From Rhodospirillaceae bacterium (lineage in GTDB: Bacteria > Pseudomonadota > Alphaproteobacteria > Rhodospirillales > Rhodospirillaceae): a DNA stretch of 64,000 bases. Positions 1 through 8,742 of the stretch are shown one piece after another (the first letter of the stretch is position 1; each line of letters starts with the position of its first letter). The notes beneath the pieces are model-generated. The model did not search any database. It had not been told where the DNA came from and saw only the letters and a list, made by a program, of their open reading frames with translations. The stretch spans positions 1 to 64,000 of the forward strand of contig NSIP01000010.1 of assembly GCA_002737725.1 (NCBI GenBank). Direction: 5' to 3'. A program made the position numbers and the translations under genes.

Positions 1-2
1 AC

Positions 3-209
3 GAGCGCGACATTCGTCGTGCGACCTGCAAGAAGTGTTAGGCGGAGTAGAAGATCAGAATTGTGCTGGCCGGGCTGCGCGGCGAGCATTCGATCTCTGA
101 GCTTTGTCGCCGTGAGGGTCTGGCCGAGAGTTTGTATTACAGCTGGTCGAAAGACTTTCTTGAGGCTGGCAAGCGGCGCTTGGCTGGCGACACGGCGTTC
201 AGCGGATGA
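3..209 (+). pseudogene. IS3-family transposase OrfA remnant
   Basis: Read in the frame beginning at base 3, this stretch matches the N-terminal helix-turn-helix part of IS3-type OrfA: RDIRR, then KIRIVLAGLRGE, SELCRREG, YYSWSKDFLEAGK and RRLAGDT are all recognisable. Two in-frame TAG codons (39-41 and 48-50) interrupt the conserved segment that normally reads like KKYSAEEK, and the frame ends at 207-209 just where OrfA should continue into its coiled coil. No OrfB follows. It is therefore a dead fragment. The left side is cut by the window edge, so the original element end cannot be placed. The next gene begins ten bases downstream. Confidence 0.75.
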
Positions 210-218
210 TTTGTACCC

Positions 219-1007
219 ATGTGGCTTGATGTTGTTGATTTACGCGACTTCTACGCGGGGCCTTTGGGGCGGCTCGCGCGTCGGCTTATCGGTCGGCAGT
301 TGCGCGAGATTTGGCCCGATGCGCAGGGCCAGTGCGTCTTAGGACTGGGCTTTGCGGTGCCCTATCTGCCGCTGTTTCGCGATGAGGCCGAACGCGTTTT
401 AGCCGTCATGCCGCCGGGCCAAGGCGTGACGCACTGGCCTGAAGATGTACCCAGCCTTGTGTGCCTTGCTGAAGAATTCACCTTGCCGTTGCCTGATCGC
501 TCGATTGATCGCTTGCTGATTGTGCATTGCCTCGAGGGCAGTGCCGAGTTGAGACTGCTGATGCGCGAGTGTTGGCGAGTGTTGGCTGATGGCGGGCGTG
601 TGGTGGTGGTTGTTGCCAACCGCAGCAGTTTATGGGCGCGCTTCGAGCCCTCGCCCTTCGCCCATGGTCGGCCCTATTCGCTTAGTCAAATCACCAAGCT
701 TTTGCGTCATAGCATGTTTGCACCACGTCAAACCGCCAAGGCGTTGTTTATGCCGCCGGTGCTGTGGCAGTTGTTTGGTGGTTGGGCGGCTGCGCTTGAT
801 CGCGTTGGCAGCCGCTGGTTCCCCACGCTGGCAGGTGTACATATTGTTGAAGCCGAGAAGCAAATCTACGCTATGCCGTGGGATGCAGCGCCTGCGGTTT
901 CAAGAAACCGCGCGATGACCACCAAGCCTGCAACAGACAGGCTCGGGCGTTCGCGGAACGAAGCCCTTAACTCTAACGCGTCAGAACAAACACCGATTGT
1001 TCGCTGA
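219..1007 (+). CDS. class I SAM-dependent methyltransferase-like protein
   Basis: A 262-residue soluble protein of the Methyltransf_11 type. The region around VLGLGFAVPYL (residues about 40-50) sits where the SAM-binding glycine loop belongs, FTLPLPDRSIDRLLIVHCLE (about 87-106) resembles motif II/III, and RECWRVLADGGRVVVVV (about 116-132) is the usual post-motif strand. The glycine loop is GLGFA rather than GxGxG. Similar proteins in alphaproteobacteria are annotated only as methyltransferases, and the substrate is unknown. It starts directly behind the IS remnant, so an upstream promoter may have been changed. Its 3' end overlaps the convergent metW by 35 bases. Confidence 0.75.
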   Translation: MWLDVVDLRDFYAGPLGRLARRLIGRQLREIWPDAQGQCVLGLGFAVPYLPLFRDEAERVLAVMPPGQGVTHWPEDVPSLVCLAEEFTLPLPDRSIDRLLIVHCLEGSAELRLLMRECWRVLADGGRVVVVVANRSSLWARFEPSPFAHGRPYSLSQITKLLRHSMFAPRQTAKALFMPPVLWQLFGGWAAALDRVGSRWFPTLAGVHIVEAEKQIYAMPWDAAPAVSRNRAMTTKPATDRLGRSRNEALNSNASEQTPIVR

Positions 1008-1620
1008 ACAGGTTGGCAAACCATCCCGTGGCACTGAAGTTCTGTTTCAGCCCATCAGCGCTGAGTGCGAAGCCTTTCTCGATATGGATGTTCATCGCTT
1101 TGCAGAGATCAACAAAATCTAAAATCGTGCACAGGTGAATGTTTGGTGTGTTGTACCATTGATCGGGTAAGTTTGACGTCATGGGCATACGCCCACCGAC
1201 CAATAACGCCCAGCGCACGCGCCAGTGTCCGAAATTGGGCAACGACACGATGGCGCGTTTAGCAATGCGCAGCAGATCGCCCAGAACCTCTTGCGGATGC
1301 ACGGTAGCTTGTAGCGTTTGGCTGAGGATCGCGTAATCAAACGCACCATCTGGATAATCTTTCAAGTCGGTTTCCAAGTTACCTTGGATCACCGATAAGC
1401 CTTGGCTGACAGCCGAGCGCACCCGCGACATGGAAATTTCCAGCCCACGCGCGTCGACCTTTTTGAACCCCATCAGGTAAGACAACAGCGTGCCATCACC
1501 GCAGCCCACATCGAGCACGCGTGTGTTCGGGCTCACCAAATCGGCGACCAATTGCAAATCGATACGCATACGTTTACTTGGTTTGTTGATCATTTTCGGC
1601 GGTGTTGCGATTTGGTTCAT
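973..1620 (-). CDS. metW: methionine biosynthesis protein MetW
   Basis: MetW is a 215-residue protein with a methyltransferase fold that partners MetX in alphaproteobacterial and other proteobacterial methionine synthesis. The SAM-type motif VLDVGCGDGTLLSYL lies at about residues 36-50, followed by the acidic strand ending ARGLEIS. Its start lies ten bases after the metX stop on the same strand, so the two are co-transcribed and probably translationally coupled. Its exact biochemical role is not settled; the established view is that it supports MetX activity. Length and order (metX then metW) are normal. Confidence 0.92.
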   Translation of the reverse strand: MNQIATPPKMINKPSKRMRIDLQLVADLVSPNTRVLDVGCGDGTLLSYLMGFKKVDARGLEISMSRVRSAVSQGLSVIQGNLETDLKDYPDGAFDYAILSQTLQATVHPQEVLGDLLRIAKRAIVSLPNFGHWRVRWALLVGGRMPMTSNLPDQWYNTPNIHLCTILDFVDLCKAMNIHIEKGFALSADGLKQNFSATGWFANLFSEQSVFVLTR

Positions 1621-1629
1621 GATGTGTGT

Positions 1630-2799
1630 CTAGGCCTTGGCCACGCCGTGGGCATCGGCGCAGCCATTAATAAATCCGCTTAGCGTTTGATGAAAATCGG
1701 GTTCATCGAGCAAAAATGCGTCGTGACCCTTGTCGGATTCGATCTCGACGAAACTCACGTTGGCCGCCACGGCATTCAGCGCATGCACGATGGCGCGGCT
1801 TTCGGCGGTGGGAAAAAGCCAGTCGGACGTAAATGAAACCAAGCAAAACCGGACCGACGAGCCTTTAAAGGCATTGGCCAGCACGCCGCCGTTCTCGCTG
1901 GCCAGGTCGAAATAATCCATGGCGCGTGTGATGTAGAGGTATGAATTCGCATCAAAGCGATCAACAAATGTATACCCCTGATGGCGCAAATAACTTTCAA
2001 CTTGAAAGTCAGCGTCGAAGCCATAGGTCAGCGCGCTGCGGTCTTGCAGCTTACGCCCGAATTTCCGATGCAGCGCCGTTTCGGAAAGGTATGTGATGTG
2101 CGCGGCCATGCGGGCCACAGCTAATCCACGTTTAGGTACGCGACCCTCTTCCAAATAATTGCCGTGCGACCACTCGGGGTCAGCCATGATGGCTTGCCGC
2201 CCCACTTCGTGGAACGCGATGTTCTGAGCCGAATGACGATAAGACCCTGCAATAGGCACGGCGGCAAACACGCGGCTCGGATACCGGTGCGCCCACTCCA
2301 ATGCTTGCATCGCGCCCATGGATCCACCAACCACGCATAAAATTTTATCAATGCCCAACTGATCGAGCAGTTTGGCTTGCGCGGCCACTATGTCGCGGAT
2401 GGTGATCACCGGAAACTGCAGGCCCCATGCGCGCCCCGTGGCCGGGTTAATTTCCTTGGGGCCGGTGGAGCCCAAGCACCCGCCCAGCACATTGGCGCAA
2501 ATCACAAAGTAGCGGTTGGTATCGATCACTTTGCCGAGTCCAACACTATCATCCCACCAGCCGCGTTTGCCTGTGATCGGATGTTGGCCGCAGACAAACT
2601 GATCACCCGTCAGTGCGTGGCAGAGAACAATCACATTGGACTTGTCGGCGTTGAGCGCCCCGTACGTTTGGTACGCCATGGTCACGTCCGCCAGCGTCTC
2701 GCCTGACTGCAGCACCAAGGGCTCGGCCAAAACGACCATCGGCCCTAGGATCGGATCGGTGGCAGTGGTCTGTGGAATGGGGGCGCTGGTCGGGGTCAT
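1630..2799 (-). CDS. metX: homoserine O-acyltransferase MetX
   Basis: MetX transfers an acyl group (acetyl, or succinyl in many MetW-associated enzymes) from its CoA ester to homoserine, the committed step towards methionine. The 389-residue protein has the alpha/beta-hydrolase signature: LCHALTGD near residue 60, the nucleophile elbow [12 protein letters not shown] with Ser160, TSDWLFP carrying the catalytic Asp, and KGHDAFLL carrying the catalytic His. Acyl-donor preference cannot be read safely from the sequence. It is divergent from hisC-tyrC with a 174-base gap that holds a structured leader on its own strand. A TTGACA hexamer lies upstream on the minus strand, but the -10 partner is weak. 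Confidence 0.95.
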   Translation of the reverse strand: MTPTSAPIPQTTATDPILGPMVVLAEPLVLQSGETLADVTMAYQTYGALNADKSNVIVLCHALTGDQFVCGQHPITGKRGWWDDSVGLGKVIDTNRYFVICANVLGGCLGSTGPKEINPATGRAWGLQFPVITIRDIVAAQAKLLDQLGIDKILCVVGGSMGAMQALEWAHRYPSRVFAAVPIAGSYRHSAQNIAFHEVGRQAIMADPEWSHGNYLEEGRVPKRGLAVARMAAHITYLSETALHRKFGRKLQDRSALTYGFDADFQVESYLRHQGYTFVDRFDANSYLYITRAMDYFDLASENGGVLANAFKGSSVRFCLVSFTSDWLFPTAESRAIVHALNAVAANVSFVEIESDKGHDAFLLDEPDFHQTLSGFINGCADAHGVAKA

Positions 2800-2805
2800 C
2801 GCAAC

Positions 2806-2854
2806 GGTTCGCTTTCGGGCGCGTCTAAACAGGCTTGAAATGAAGCCCGGAACC
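2806..2854 (-). promoter_or_regulatory. structured 5' leader of metX
   Basis: On the minus strand just upstream of the metX start, CGGGCTT and AAGCCTG (2843-2849 and 2830-2836) can form a seven-pair stem with one G-U pair around the loop CATTTC. GGTTC and GAACC (2850-2854 and 2806-2810) can close an outer stem. The structure would end only a few bases before the start codon, placing the ribosome site within or next to it. This position suits translational control. I could not match it to the SAM-II consensus, so no riboswitch class is claimed. Confidence 0.35.
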
Positions 2855-2973
2855 CCACGAAAACAGCCCCTTAAGCCCTCGCTGTCAACGATTTCTTTCG
2901 ATTTTGGCTTTGCTTTCTGACGCTTGAGAAACTAAGACTTCCGCGCCAAGCACCGCAGTGAAAGCCTTACGCC

Positions 2974-4074
2974 ATGACGTTGCCCCAACCGCGACCCGGG
3001 GTGATGGATATTCCCCTGTATGAGGGCGGAAAGTCCCGCATTCAGGGGGTCAGCCGGGTCATTAAGCTCTCGTCCAATGAAGCAGCTTTAGGGCCAAGCC
3101 CCAAGGCGGTTGCGGCCTATGCCGAGCGTCAGGCGAGCTTGCATCGTTATCCGCCGGGCGATTCGGGCGAACTGCGCGCAGCCATCGCAGAAGTTCATGG
3201 CCTCGACCCGGCGCAGGTGATTTGTGGGGCGGGATCGGACGAGGTTCTCTCGTTGCTATGCCGGGCTTATGCCGGACCGGGCGATGAGGTGATTCGCACC
3301 GCTCATGGTTTTTTGATGTATGCCATCTATGCACTCAGCGTGGGGGCCACGCCTGTCTCGGTGCCCGAGCGCAATCTCACGGCCGATGTGTCGGCGATTT
3401 TGTCAGCGGTCACGCCGCGCACCAAAATTGTGTTTTTGGCCAACCCCAATAACCCCACGGGCACATACCTGCCCAAGGCTGCGATTGAAGCGCTGCGAGC
3501 CGGACTGCGCGAAGACATCGTGCTGGTGCTCGATGCGGCCTATGCCGAATTTATGGATGCGCCCGACTACGACGACGGCACATCCTTGGCGGCCTCCACG
3601 CCCAACACCGTGATCACCCGCACGTTCTCGAAAATCTATGGTTTGGGCGGGTTGCGCCTGGGCTGGGGTTTTGGGCCCAAAGCGATCATTGACACGATGG
3701 AGCGTCTCCGTAGCCCCTTCAATGTGTCGAGCGCTGCTCAGGTCGCCGGTGCCGCGGCAGTGCGCGACAGCACTCATATCGCCAAAGCCAAAGCGCACAA
3801 TAGCAAGTGGATGAAAATCCTTCAGCAACGTTTGCGCGGCATGGGTTTTGGCATTGTTGGTGAGGCCGGCAATTTCGTATTGCTGCCTTTTGATGGCAAG
3901 AATGGAAAAACCGCCACGGCGGCTGATCAATTCCTGCAGTCGCGTGGCATTATCGCGCGGTTGGTGGAAAATTACGATTTGCCCCATCACTTGCGCATTA
4001 CGATTGGGGCCAATGACGAAATGGAATTGGTTTTAACCGCGCTCGACGAATTTATGGGGGCTCGTCATGGCTGA
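2974..4074 (+). CDS. hisC: histidinol-phosphate aminotransferase
   Basis: A fold-type I PLP aminotransferase of 366 residues converting imidazole-acetol phosphate and glutamate to histidinol phosphate; members of this family next to tyrC often also serve aromatic amino-acid transamination. Visible motifs are SSNEAALGPSP (about 33-43), ANPNNPTG (156-163), the Asp-Ala-Ala-Tyr strand at about 187-190, and TFSKIYGLGGLRLGWG with the PLP-binding Lys220. The C-terminal LRITIG is typical. It overlaps the following tyrC by eight bases, indicating a coupled operon. The role in histidine versus tyrosine/phenylalanine synthesis cannot be separated from sequence alone. Confidence 0.93.
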   Translation: MTLPQPRPGVMDIPLYEGGKSRIQGVSRVIKLSSNEAALGPSPKAVAAYAERQASLHRYPPGDSGELRAAIAEVHGLDPAQVICGAGSDEVLSLLCRAYAGPGDEVIRTAHGFLMYAIYALSVGATPVSVPERNLTADVSAILSAVTPRTKIVFLANPNNPTGTYLPKAAIEALRAGLREDIVLVLDAAYAEFMDAPDYDDGTSLAASTPNTVITRTFSKIYGLGGLRLGWGFGPKAIIDTMERLRSPFNVSSAAQVAGAAAVRDSTHIAKAKAHNSKWMKILQQRLRGMGFGIVGEAGNFVLLPFDGKNGKTATAADQFLQSRGIIARLVENYDLPHHLRITIGANDEMELVLTALDEFMGARHG

Positions 4075-4954
4075 GCAGCCCTTATTCAATCGCGTCGCTT
4101 TTATTGGCATTGGGCTCATTGGTTCGTCCATGGCGCGCGTCATGCGGCGTGACAAATTGGCGGGCTCCATTGTCGCCTGTGCCCGGCGTCAAGAAACGCT
4201 CGATGCGTGCCTCAAACTCGGCATCGCCGACGAGGTGACGTCTGATTACGCTCTGGCTGTGAAAAACGCCGACTTGGTGGTGATTGCCTCGCCCATCAGC
4301 ACCAACAAAGCCATTGCCAAAGCCATTGCGCCACACCTCAAGGCCGGTGCGATTATTACAGACGTCGGCTCGGTGAAGCAGGCGGTCATCGCCGCCATTG
4401 CCCCTCATCTGCCGGCCAACGTGCATTTCGTGCCGGCCCATCCGCTGGCGGGCACTGAGTACTCAGGGCCTGAAGCGGGCTTTGCCGAATTGTTTGAAGG
4501 CCGCTGGTGCATTCTCACGCCGGTGCCGGGTGGTGATGCGGCTGCCGTGGCCAAGGTGACGGAATTTTGGCGCAAGGCGGGCTCGAAGATCGAGACCATG
4601 CAGGCCGATCACCATGACAAGGTGCTGGCCATTACCTCGCATCTGCCGCACCTGATTGCCTTTACCATTGTCGGCACGGCGGATGACCTGGCCGAAGACC
4701 TGAAGCAAGAGGTGATTCAGTACTCTGCCACGGGCTTTCGCGATTTCACGCGCATCGCTGCGTCCGACCCCGTCATGTGGCGCGATATTTTCATGAACAA
4801 TCGTGATGCAACGCTCGAGGTTCTCCAGCGCTTCACCGAAGACCTGACTGCTTTGCAGCGCGCCATCCGTCGCGGTGACGGAGAATCTTTAGAGAAACTG
4901 TTTGCGCGTACCCGCGCCATCCGCCGCAGTGTGATCGACGCAAAGCAAGCGTAA
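4067..4954 (+). CDS. tyrC: prephenate/arogenate (cyclohexadienyl) dehydrogenase
   Basis: A 295-residue NAD(P)-dependent dehydrogenase of tyrosine synthesis. The N-terminal Rossmann motif is FIGIGLIGSSMAR (about 10-22), followed by VVIASPIS and ITDVGSVKQ; HPLAGTEYSG (about 125-134) and the C-terminal helical dimerisation domain containing SHLPHL are characteristic of the TyrA family. There is no fused chorismate mutase or ACT domain, so it is the stand-alone cyclohexadienyl form. It overlaps hisC by eight bases. The pairing with a HisC-type aminotransferase fits a route prephenate to arogenate to tyrosine, though substrate preference is inferred. Confidence 0.92.
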   Translation: MAEQPLFNRVAFIGIGLIGSSMARVMRRDKLAGSIVACARRQETLDACLKLGIADEVTSDYALAVKNADLVVIASPISTNKAIAKAIAPHLKAGAIITDVGSVKQAVIAAIAPHLPANVHFVPAHPLAGTEYSGPEAGFAELFEGRWCILTPVPGGDAAAVAKVTEFWRKAGSKIETMQADHHDKVLAITSHLPHLIAFTIVGTADDLAEDLKQEVIQYSATGFRDFTRIAASDPVMWRDIFMNNRDATLEVLQRFTEDLTALQRAIRRGDGESLEKLFARTRAIRRSVIDAKQA

Positions 4955-4957
4955 ACG

Positions 4958-5006
4958 GGTGTATTTTCCCGAGAAGTGGTCTTCCACTTGGCGTAGAAAA
5001 TACACC
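4958..5006. repeat. 49-base nested inverted repeat after tyrC
   Basis: GGTGTATTTTC at 4958-4968 is perfectly complementary to GAAAATACACC at 4996-5006. Inside, AAGTGG (4974-4979) pairs with CCACTT (4984-4989) around TCTT. Together they make an 11-pair outer stem and a 6-pair inner hairpin. It begins four bases after the tyrC stop. There is no T-tract after either arm, so a standard rho-independent terminator is not supported. It may be a palindromic intergenic repeat, an RNA-stabilising structure at the hisC-tyrC 3' end, or a protein-binding site. Confidence 0.75.
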
Positions 5007-5104
5007 ATATAAAAACGCTATGGCAGAAAATGACGGTTGATTGTCATTTTCACCGGCCCCGACTTTGATAGAAACACGCCTCACACACCTTCTCAGAGGT
5101 TTCC

Positions 5105-5767
5105 ATGTCCACCGAACTCCATCTGATTATCGGCAACAAAGCTTATTCATCTTGGTCCATGCGCCCCTGGGTTGCCATGACAGCGCAGGACTTAAAGTTC
5201 CGTGAAACAGTGCTTCCATTGTTCGCGCCCGAGACGTCGCCGACCATCAAAAAATTCTCAGATGCAGCCAAGGTGCCTATCTTGGTCCATGGCGGAATCA
5301 CGGTGTGGGAATCGTTGGCCATTCTCGAATACTTAGCCGATGCCTTTTACGACAAACCCTTCTGGCCCACCGATCCGCATGCTCGTGCTGTGGCGCGAGC
5401 CATTTCGTCCGAGATGCACGCAGGCTTTCAGCCCCTGCGCCAGGCGATGTCGATGAATTTGCGCAAAACATTTCCGGCCAGACCCATTGCCCCCGATGTG
5501 CAAGAAAACATCACGCGTATCCAAGCCATGTGGAACGACTGCCGGGTAAAGTTCGGTGCGGGCGGGCCATTTTTGTTCGGCGCGTTTAGCAATGCTGACG
5601 CCATGTATGCACCCATCGTGACACGCTTTAAAACCTATAGCGTGGACCTCGATCCCGTCAGCCGTGCTTATAGCGATGCGATTTTAACTCACGCTTCCAT
5701 CAAGCAATGGTATGCCGATGCTGCCCAGGAGAAATGGGTCATCGAGAAGTATGAAGCGCCGCTTTAA
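5105..5767 (+). CDS. glutathione S-transferase family protein
   Basis: A 220-residue protein with an N-terminal thioredoxin-like GST domain and an all-helical C-terminal domain. The start reads ELHLIIGNKAYSSWSMRPW, where the YSSWSMR segment occupies the usual glutathione-activating site, and KVPILVHGGITVWESLAILEYLA (about 57-79) carries the ES pair that binds the gamma-glutamyl group. A purine-rich AGAGG lies just before the start. The substrate is unknown; families like this serve detoxification or isomerisations. The last four bases overlap the convergent DUF2125 gene. A glutathione-degrading ChaC homologue lies 1.1 kb away. Confidence 0.88.
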   Translation: MSTELHLIIGNKAYSSWSMRPWVAMTAQDLKFRETVLPLFAPETSPTIKKFSDAAKVPILVHGGITVWESLAILEYLADAFYDKPFWPTDPHARAVARAISSEMHAGFQPLRQAMSMNLRKTFPARPIAPDVQENITRIQAMWNDCRVKFGAGGPFLFGAFSNADAMYAPIVTRFKTYSVDLDPVSRAYSDAILTHASIKQWYADAAQEKWVIEKYEAPL

Positions 5768-6843
5768 GGTAAGACGATATCTTCCGGCCAGACCACCTCG
5801 GGCATGGTCATCAGCGAAATCGGCCCGGTATAGAGTTTGCGGTTTTGCACTGTGACAGCAAGATTGAGTTCTGGTGTGCCGCCGCCCACTGGTTCGCGCG
5901 CCATGAGGCCCAGAACAATGCGCGCCATGCTGGCATCTGACGCGCGCACAACGCCGTGCGTTGTCATGGCATCAACGGTCTCGAAGAAGCCTTGGAATTT
6001 TGCGCTTAGCGCACCGATGGGCTGAAGGTTTTCATCGAGTGCCAGGGTTCCCGATGCCGCCACCGACAGCGGCGGCCAATCGAGCGCCAGTTCGCGCAGT
6101 TCCACCGTGCCCCCGCCTTCGCGCCAAGCGGCCAAGGCCGTTAGCAATGGGTTTGCATTTAATGCGCCCACCAGATCGAGTGTGAAGCGTATCGTTTCAA
6201 TGGCAGGCGCAAGTACACCGAAGTGCTCCATGCCGATGACCGAGGCTTTGGCGGCGTTGAAACTCAGTCGCCAGATCGGCGCGTCGTTGCTTTTCGCAGG
6301 GTCGACCTGATGAATTGAGAGCGCGCCAGACTCGATTGCAGCCAGCGACGGCGCATCGTTTGCGCCGCCGACACTCAGTTTGTTGATGTTCACGTCAAAT
6401 GTGTCGATCTGCCCATCCAAGCTCAGCGCGGGTTGCAGATCAGCGCGATCAGCGGTGATGGTGAAGGGCAAATCGGACCACGCCCCAGAGAGCGTATGCG
6501 ACCCGGCCAGATCAACGGTGAAACGACCGAGAGTCCAAGGTTGCGTCCACAGCCGCAACGATGATGTGCGCCACGTCCAGCCACCATCCGTGATGGGGGT
6601 GCTCATGGACCAATCAGACAAAGCAATTTGAACGCTACCCGGAAATCCGCTGATCTTTAGTTCACCATGCGTAACGTTACGGCCCGCTTGCTGCTGTGCG
6701 GCAATCCACCGCTCGGCTTGAGATTGCAGCACGTATGCGCCGCCACCCCAGGCCGCCCCATAGAAACCAACCCCGACCACCAGAGCTGCGAAAGGGGAGG
6801 TCAGCAGTTTGTGGCGTGATGGTGGTTTAGGTTTTGTGATCAT
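5764..6843 (-). CDS. DUF2125 domain-containing protein
   Basis: A 359-residue protein with a short basic N-terminus, a single hydrophobic membrane segment (about residues 14-37) and a large periplasmic, beta-rich remainder. The pattern around FPGSVQIALSDW and the repeated strand-like blocks fits the DUF2125 family, which is common in alphaproteobacteria and has no established function. It resembles lipid-transfer-like or AsmA-like beta proteins only in general shape. It is divergent from the ChaC-like gene with a 66-base gap. Function should be left open. Confidence 0.8.
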   Translation of the reverse strand: MITKPKPPSRHKLLTSPFAALVVGVGFYGAAWGGGAYVLQSQAERWIAAQQQAGRNVTHGELKISGFPGSVQIALSDWSMSTPITDGGWTWRTSSLRLWTQPWTLGRFTVDLAGSHTLSGAWSDLPFTITADRADLQPALSLDGQIDTFDVNINKLSVGGANDAPSLAAIESGALSIHQVDPAKSNDAPIWRLSFNAAKASVIGMEHFGVLAPAIETIRFTLDLVGALNANPLLTALAAWREGGGTVELRELALDWPPLSVAASGTLALDENLQPIGALSAKFQGFFETVDAMTTHGVVRASDASMARIVLGLMAREPVGGGTPELNLAVTVQNRKLYTGPISLMTMPEVVWPEDIVLP

Positions 6844-6909
6844 GCTTGAATCTTAACACGGATTGAACTGATCGCGACGGTGATTGACGCCACCCTCGAC
6901 CCATGAGAC

Positions 6910-7491
6910 ATGCGAATGATGGACAAAGCTTTCCCATCTGTACCGCCGAGCGACCCTGCCATGGACCCCGAGAATGTCTGGGTATTCGGCTATGGCTCGC
7001 TGATGTGGCGTCCGGTGTTTGAGTACACTGATCGCAAACCTGTGCGTCTGGAAGGTTTCAGCCGCGACATGTGCCTGACCTCAATCCACTATCGCGGCAC
7101 GCGCGATCAGCCAGGCATGGTGTGCGGACTTAGCCCCGGCGGCTCGTGTCTTGGTCGGGCGTTTCGCATCGCACCTGAGAACGTCAAGGGCGTCATTGCC
7201 TATCTCGATGAGCGCGAATTAATTTCCTATATTTATATCCCGCGCCATCTCCCCATCACATTTCATGATGGAACGACAGCCATTGCACGGGCCTATGTGC
7301 CCGATACGTCTCACGTACAGTTCGCCGGACATTGGTCGGTGGATGATAAGGCGCGTCATATTGCGCAAGGTGTTGGCAGCGAGGGCACAAGCCTCAATTA
7401 CCTCGCCAATATCGTCACTTATTTGCAAGAGCTGGGCATCAGCGATGCCAAAATGGAATCGTTGTTGGAGAAAGCGCGGATACTTTCTTAA
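6910..7491 (+). CDS. ChaC-like gamma-glutamylcyclotransferase
   Basis: ChaC-type enzymes cleave glutathione to 5-oxoproline and Cys-Gly in the cytoplasm. The 193-residue product has the substrate-loop motif VFGYGSLMWRP (about 24-34), then PVRLEGFSRDMCL and the strand SIHYRGTRDQPG; an acidic residue in YLDERELISY (about 97-106) is the expected catalytic glutamate. Three in-frame ATG codons cluster at the start; the first is chosen but the third is equally possible because no strong ribosome site is visible. It ends by overlapping the next, convergent gene by four bases. Confidence 0.85.
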   Translation: MRMMDKAFPSVPPSDPAMDPENVWVFGYGSLMWRPVFEYTDRKPVRLEGFSRDMCLTSIHYRGTRDQPGMVCGLSPGGSCLGRAFRIAPENVKGVIAYLDERELISYIYIPRHLPITFHDGTTAIARAYVPDTSHVQFAGHWSVDDKARHIAQGVGSEGTSLNYLANIVTYLQELGISDAKMESLLEKARILS

Positions 7492-8726
7492 TGAGTCACG
7501 GCCTTAGCGGCTGCCACTTGGCGTTTTAACAGCTCTGCGTCGGGCGAAGAAATCGCGCCGAATAATATTTTCCCATAGGCCACGCCGTTTACGTCCCAAT
7601 TCAACGCGCGGTGTGATGCTCCCGCCATCGTGTCTGCAAATGCGATGGCGACGGGGTTGGAATCCGACACGCCATTGGCGCCCATGGCTTCGATCAATCG
7701 CGAAGCCGCACGTTTGGCCAGGGTCACCACATAGGCGCAGTTGCGTTTAATGCGCCCGATCTCGGCTGACGTCAGGTCGCCATTAGCTTGGGCTGTGGCG
7801 CGTAAGAAGGCCATGTCGGTATCATATAGTGTCTGTGCGGCATCGATCTCGGCAGAGGATTCGGCCACTCGCGCTTGCAGTGTTGGGTGGTCAGTGACTT
7901 TAGAGCCGTCCAACCCTGAGCGGCCCGTCATGCTCGCGATAAATCCCTCAAGCGCGCCGCGTGCGCAGCCCAATGTGGGGCCAGCGACCGAATAACCAAA
8001 CACATCAAGCATCGGTAATTTATAGATCCAGCTTTCGTTCAGCTTCTGGCCGGGCGAGGCCTTGTTGTTCAGCTCGGCCACGCGCGTGGCGCGATACTTG
8101 GGCACAAAGAGGTCATCGACGATCACGTTGTTGCTGCCGGTGGCTTTCATGCCCGGCACATTCCAGACATCGTGTACCGTGTAGTCGCCACGCTTGAGCA
8201 GCACCATCACCAAGTCCGGCGGGCCGCTAGCTTGCGGGACTGGCGTCATTAACGAGCACCAGTCGCAATGATCAATGCCGCTGCACCACATCCATTCGCC
8301 GCTGACGCGGTATCCGCCGTCGACCGCCACGGCTTTGGTGCCGGGTTTGGAGGCAAAGGCGGCAGCCACCAGCGCATCGGCGTTGTTGTCCCACACCTCG
8401 TGCTGAGATTCGATTTGGTATTTGCCCAGCCACCAATTATGGCTGCCGATGATGCCCGCCACCCAGCCCGTGGAGCCGCAGGTTTTGGCCAGCTCCATAG
8501 CAACATCTGTATGTGTGCCGAAAGGCAACTCGTGGCCACCAAAGCGCGCGGGCATGCACGCCCTGAGGGCTGTGGTTGCGACTAGATCGGCCATGGTTTC
8601 ATCGGGCAAGCGGCGCAAGCTTGCACCCTTGGCGCGGCGCTCAATCAGTTTGGGGGCCAATGTGCCAACGCGTTTGATTAAGTCGGCAGCAGTGACGGTA
8701 TGAAGTTTCTCGGGGGTGGCTGCCAT
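7488..8726 (-). CDS. acyl-CoA dehydrogenase-fold flavin-dependent monooxygenase
   Basis: A 412-residue protein of the HsaA/HpaH-type group (two-component flavin monooxygenases built on the acyl-CoA dehydrogenase fold). The N-terminal helical domain holds LPDETMADLVATTALRACMPARFGG-type text, the middle beta domain has SGEWMWCSGIDHCDWC (about 147-162), and the C-terminal helices carry AESSAEIDAAQTLYD. Such enzymes usually need a separate flavin reductase, which is not seen nearby. The substrate is unknown, probably an aromatic or cyclic ring. GGAGAG precedes the start. A broken paralogue lies directly upstream, showing a local tandem duplication. Confidence 0.82.
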   Translation of the reverse strand: MAATPEKLHTVTAADLIKRVGTLAPKLIERRAKGASLRRLPDETMADLVATTALRACMPARFGGHELPFGTHTDVAMELAKTCGSTGWVAGIIGSHNWWLGKYQIESQHEVWDNNADALVAAAFASKPGTKAVAVDGGYRVSGEWMWCSGIDHCDWCSLMTPVPQASGPPDLVMVLLKRGDYTVHDVWNVPGMKATGSNNVIVDDLFVPKYRATRVAELNNKASPGQKLNESWIYKLPMLDVFGYSVAGPTLGCARGALEGFIASMTGRSGLDGSKVTDHPTLQARVAESSAEIDAAQTLYDTDMAFLRATAQANGDLTSAEIGRIKRNCAYVVTLAKRAASRLIEAMGANGVSDSNPVAIAFADTMAGASHRALNWDVNGVAYGKILFGAISSPDAELLKRQVAAAKAVTH

Positions 8727-8742
8727 ATCATCTCTCCAAAAC

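Noticed and set aside
2800-2973. SAM-II riboswitch before metX
   Set aside because: The pseudoknot pattern and the terminal GCUAAAAA-type element are absent.
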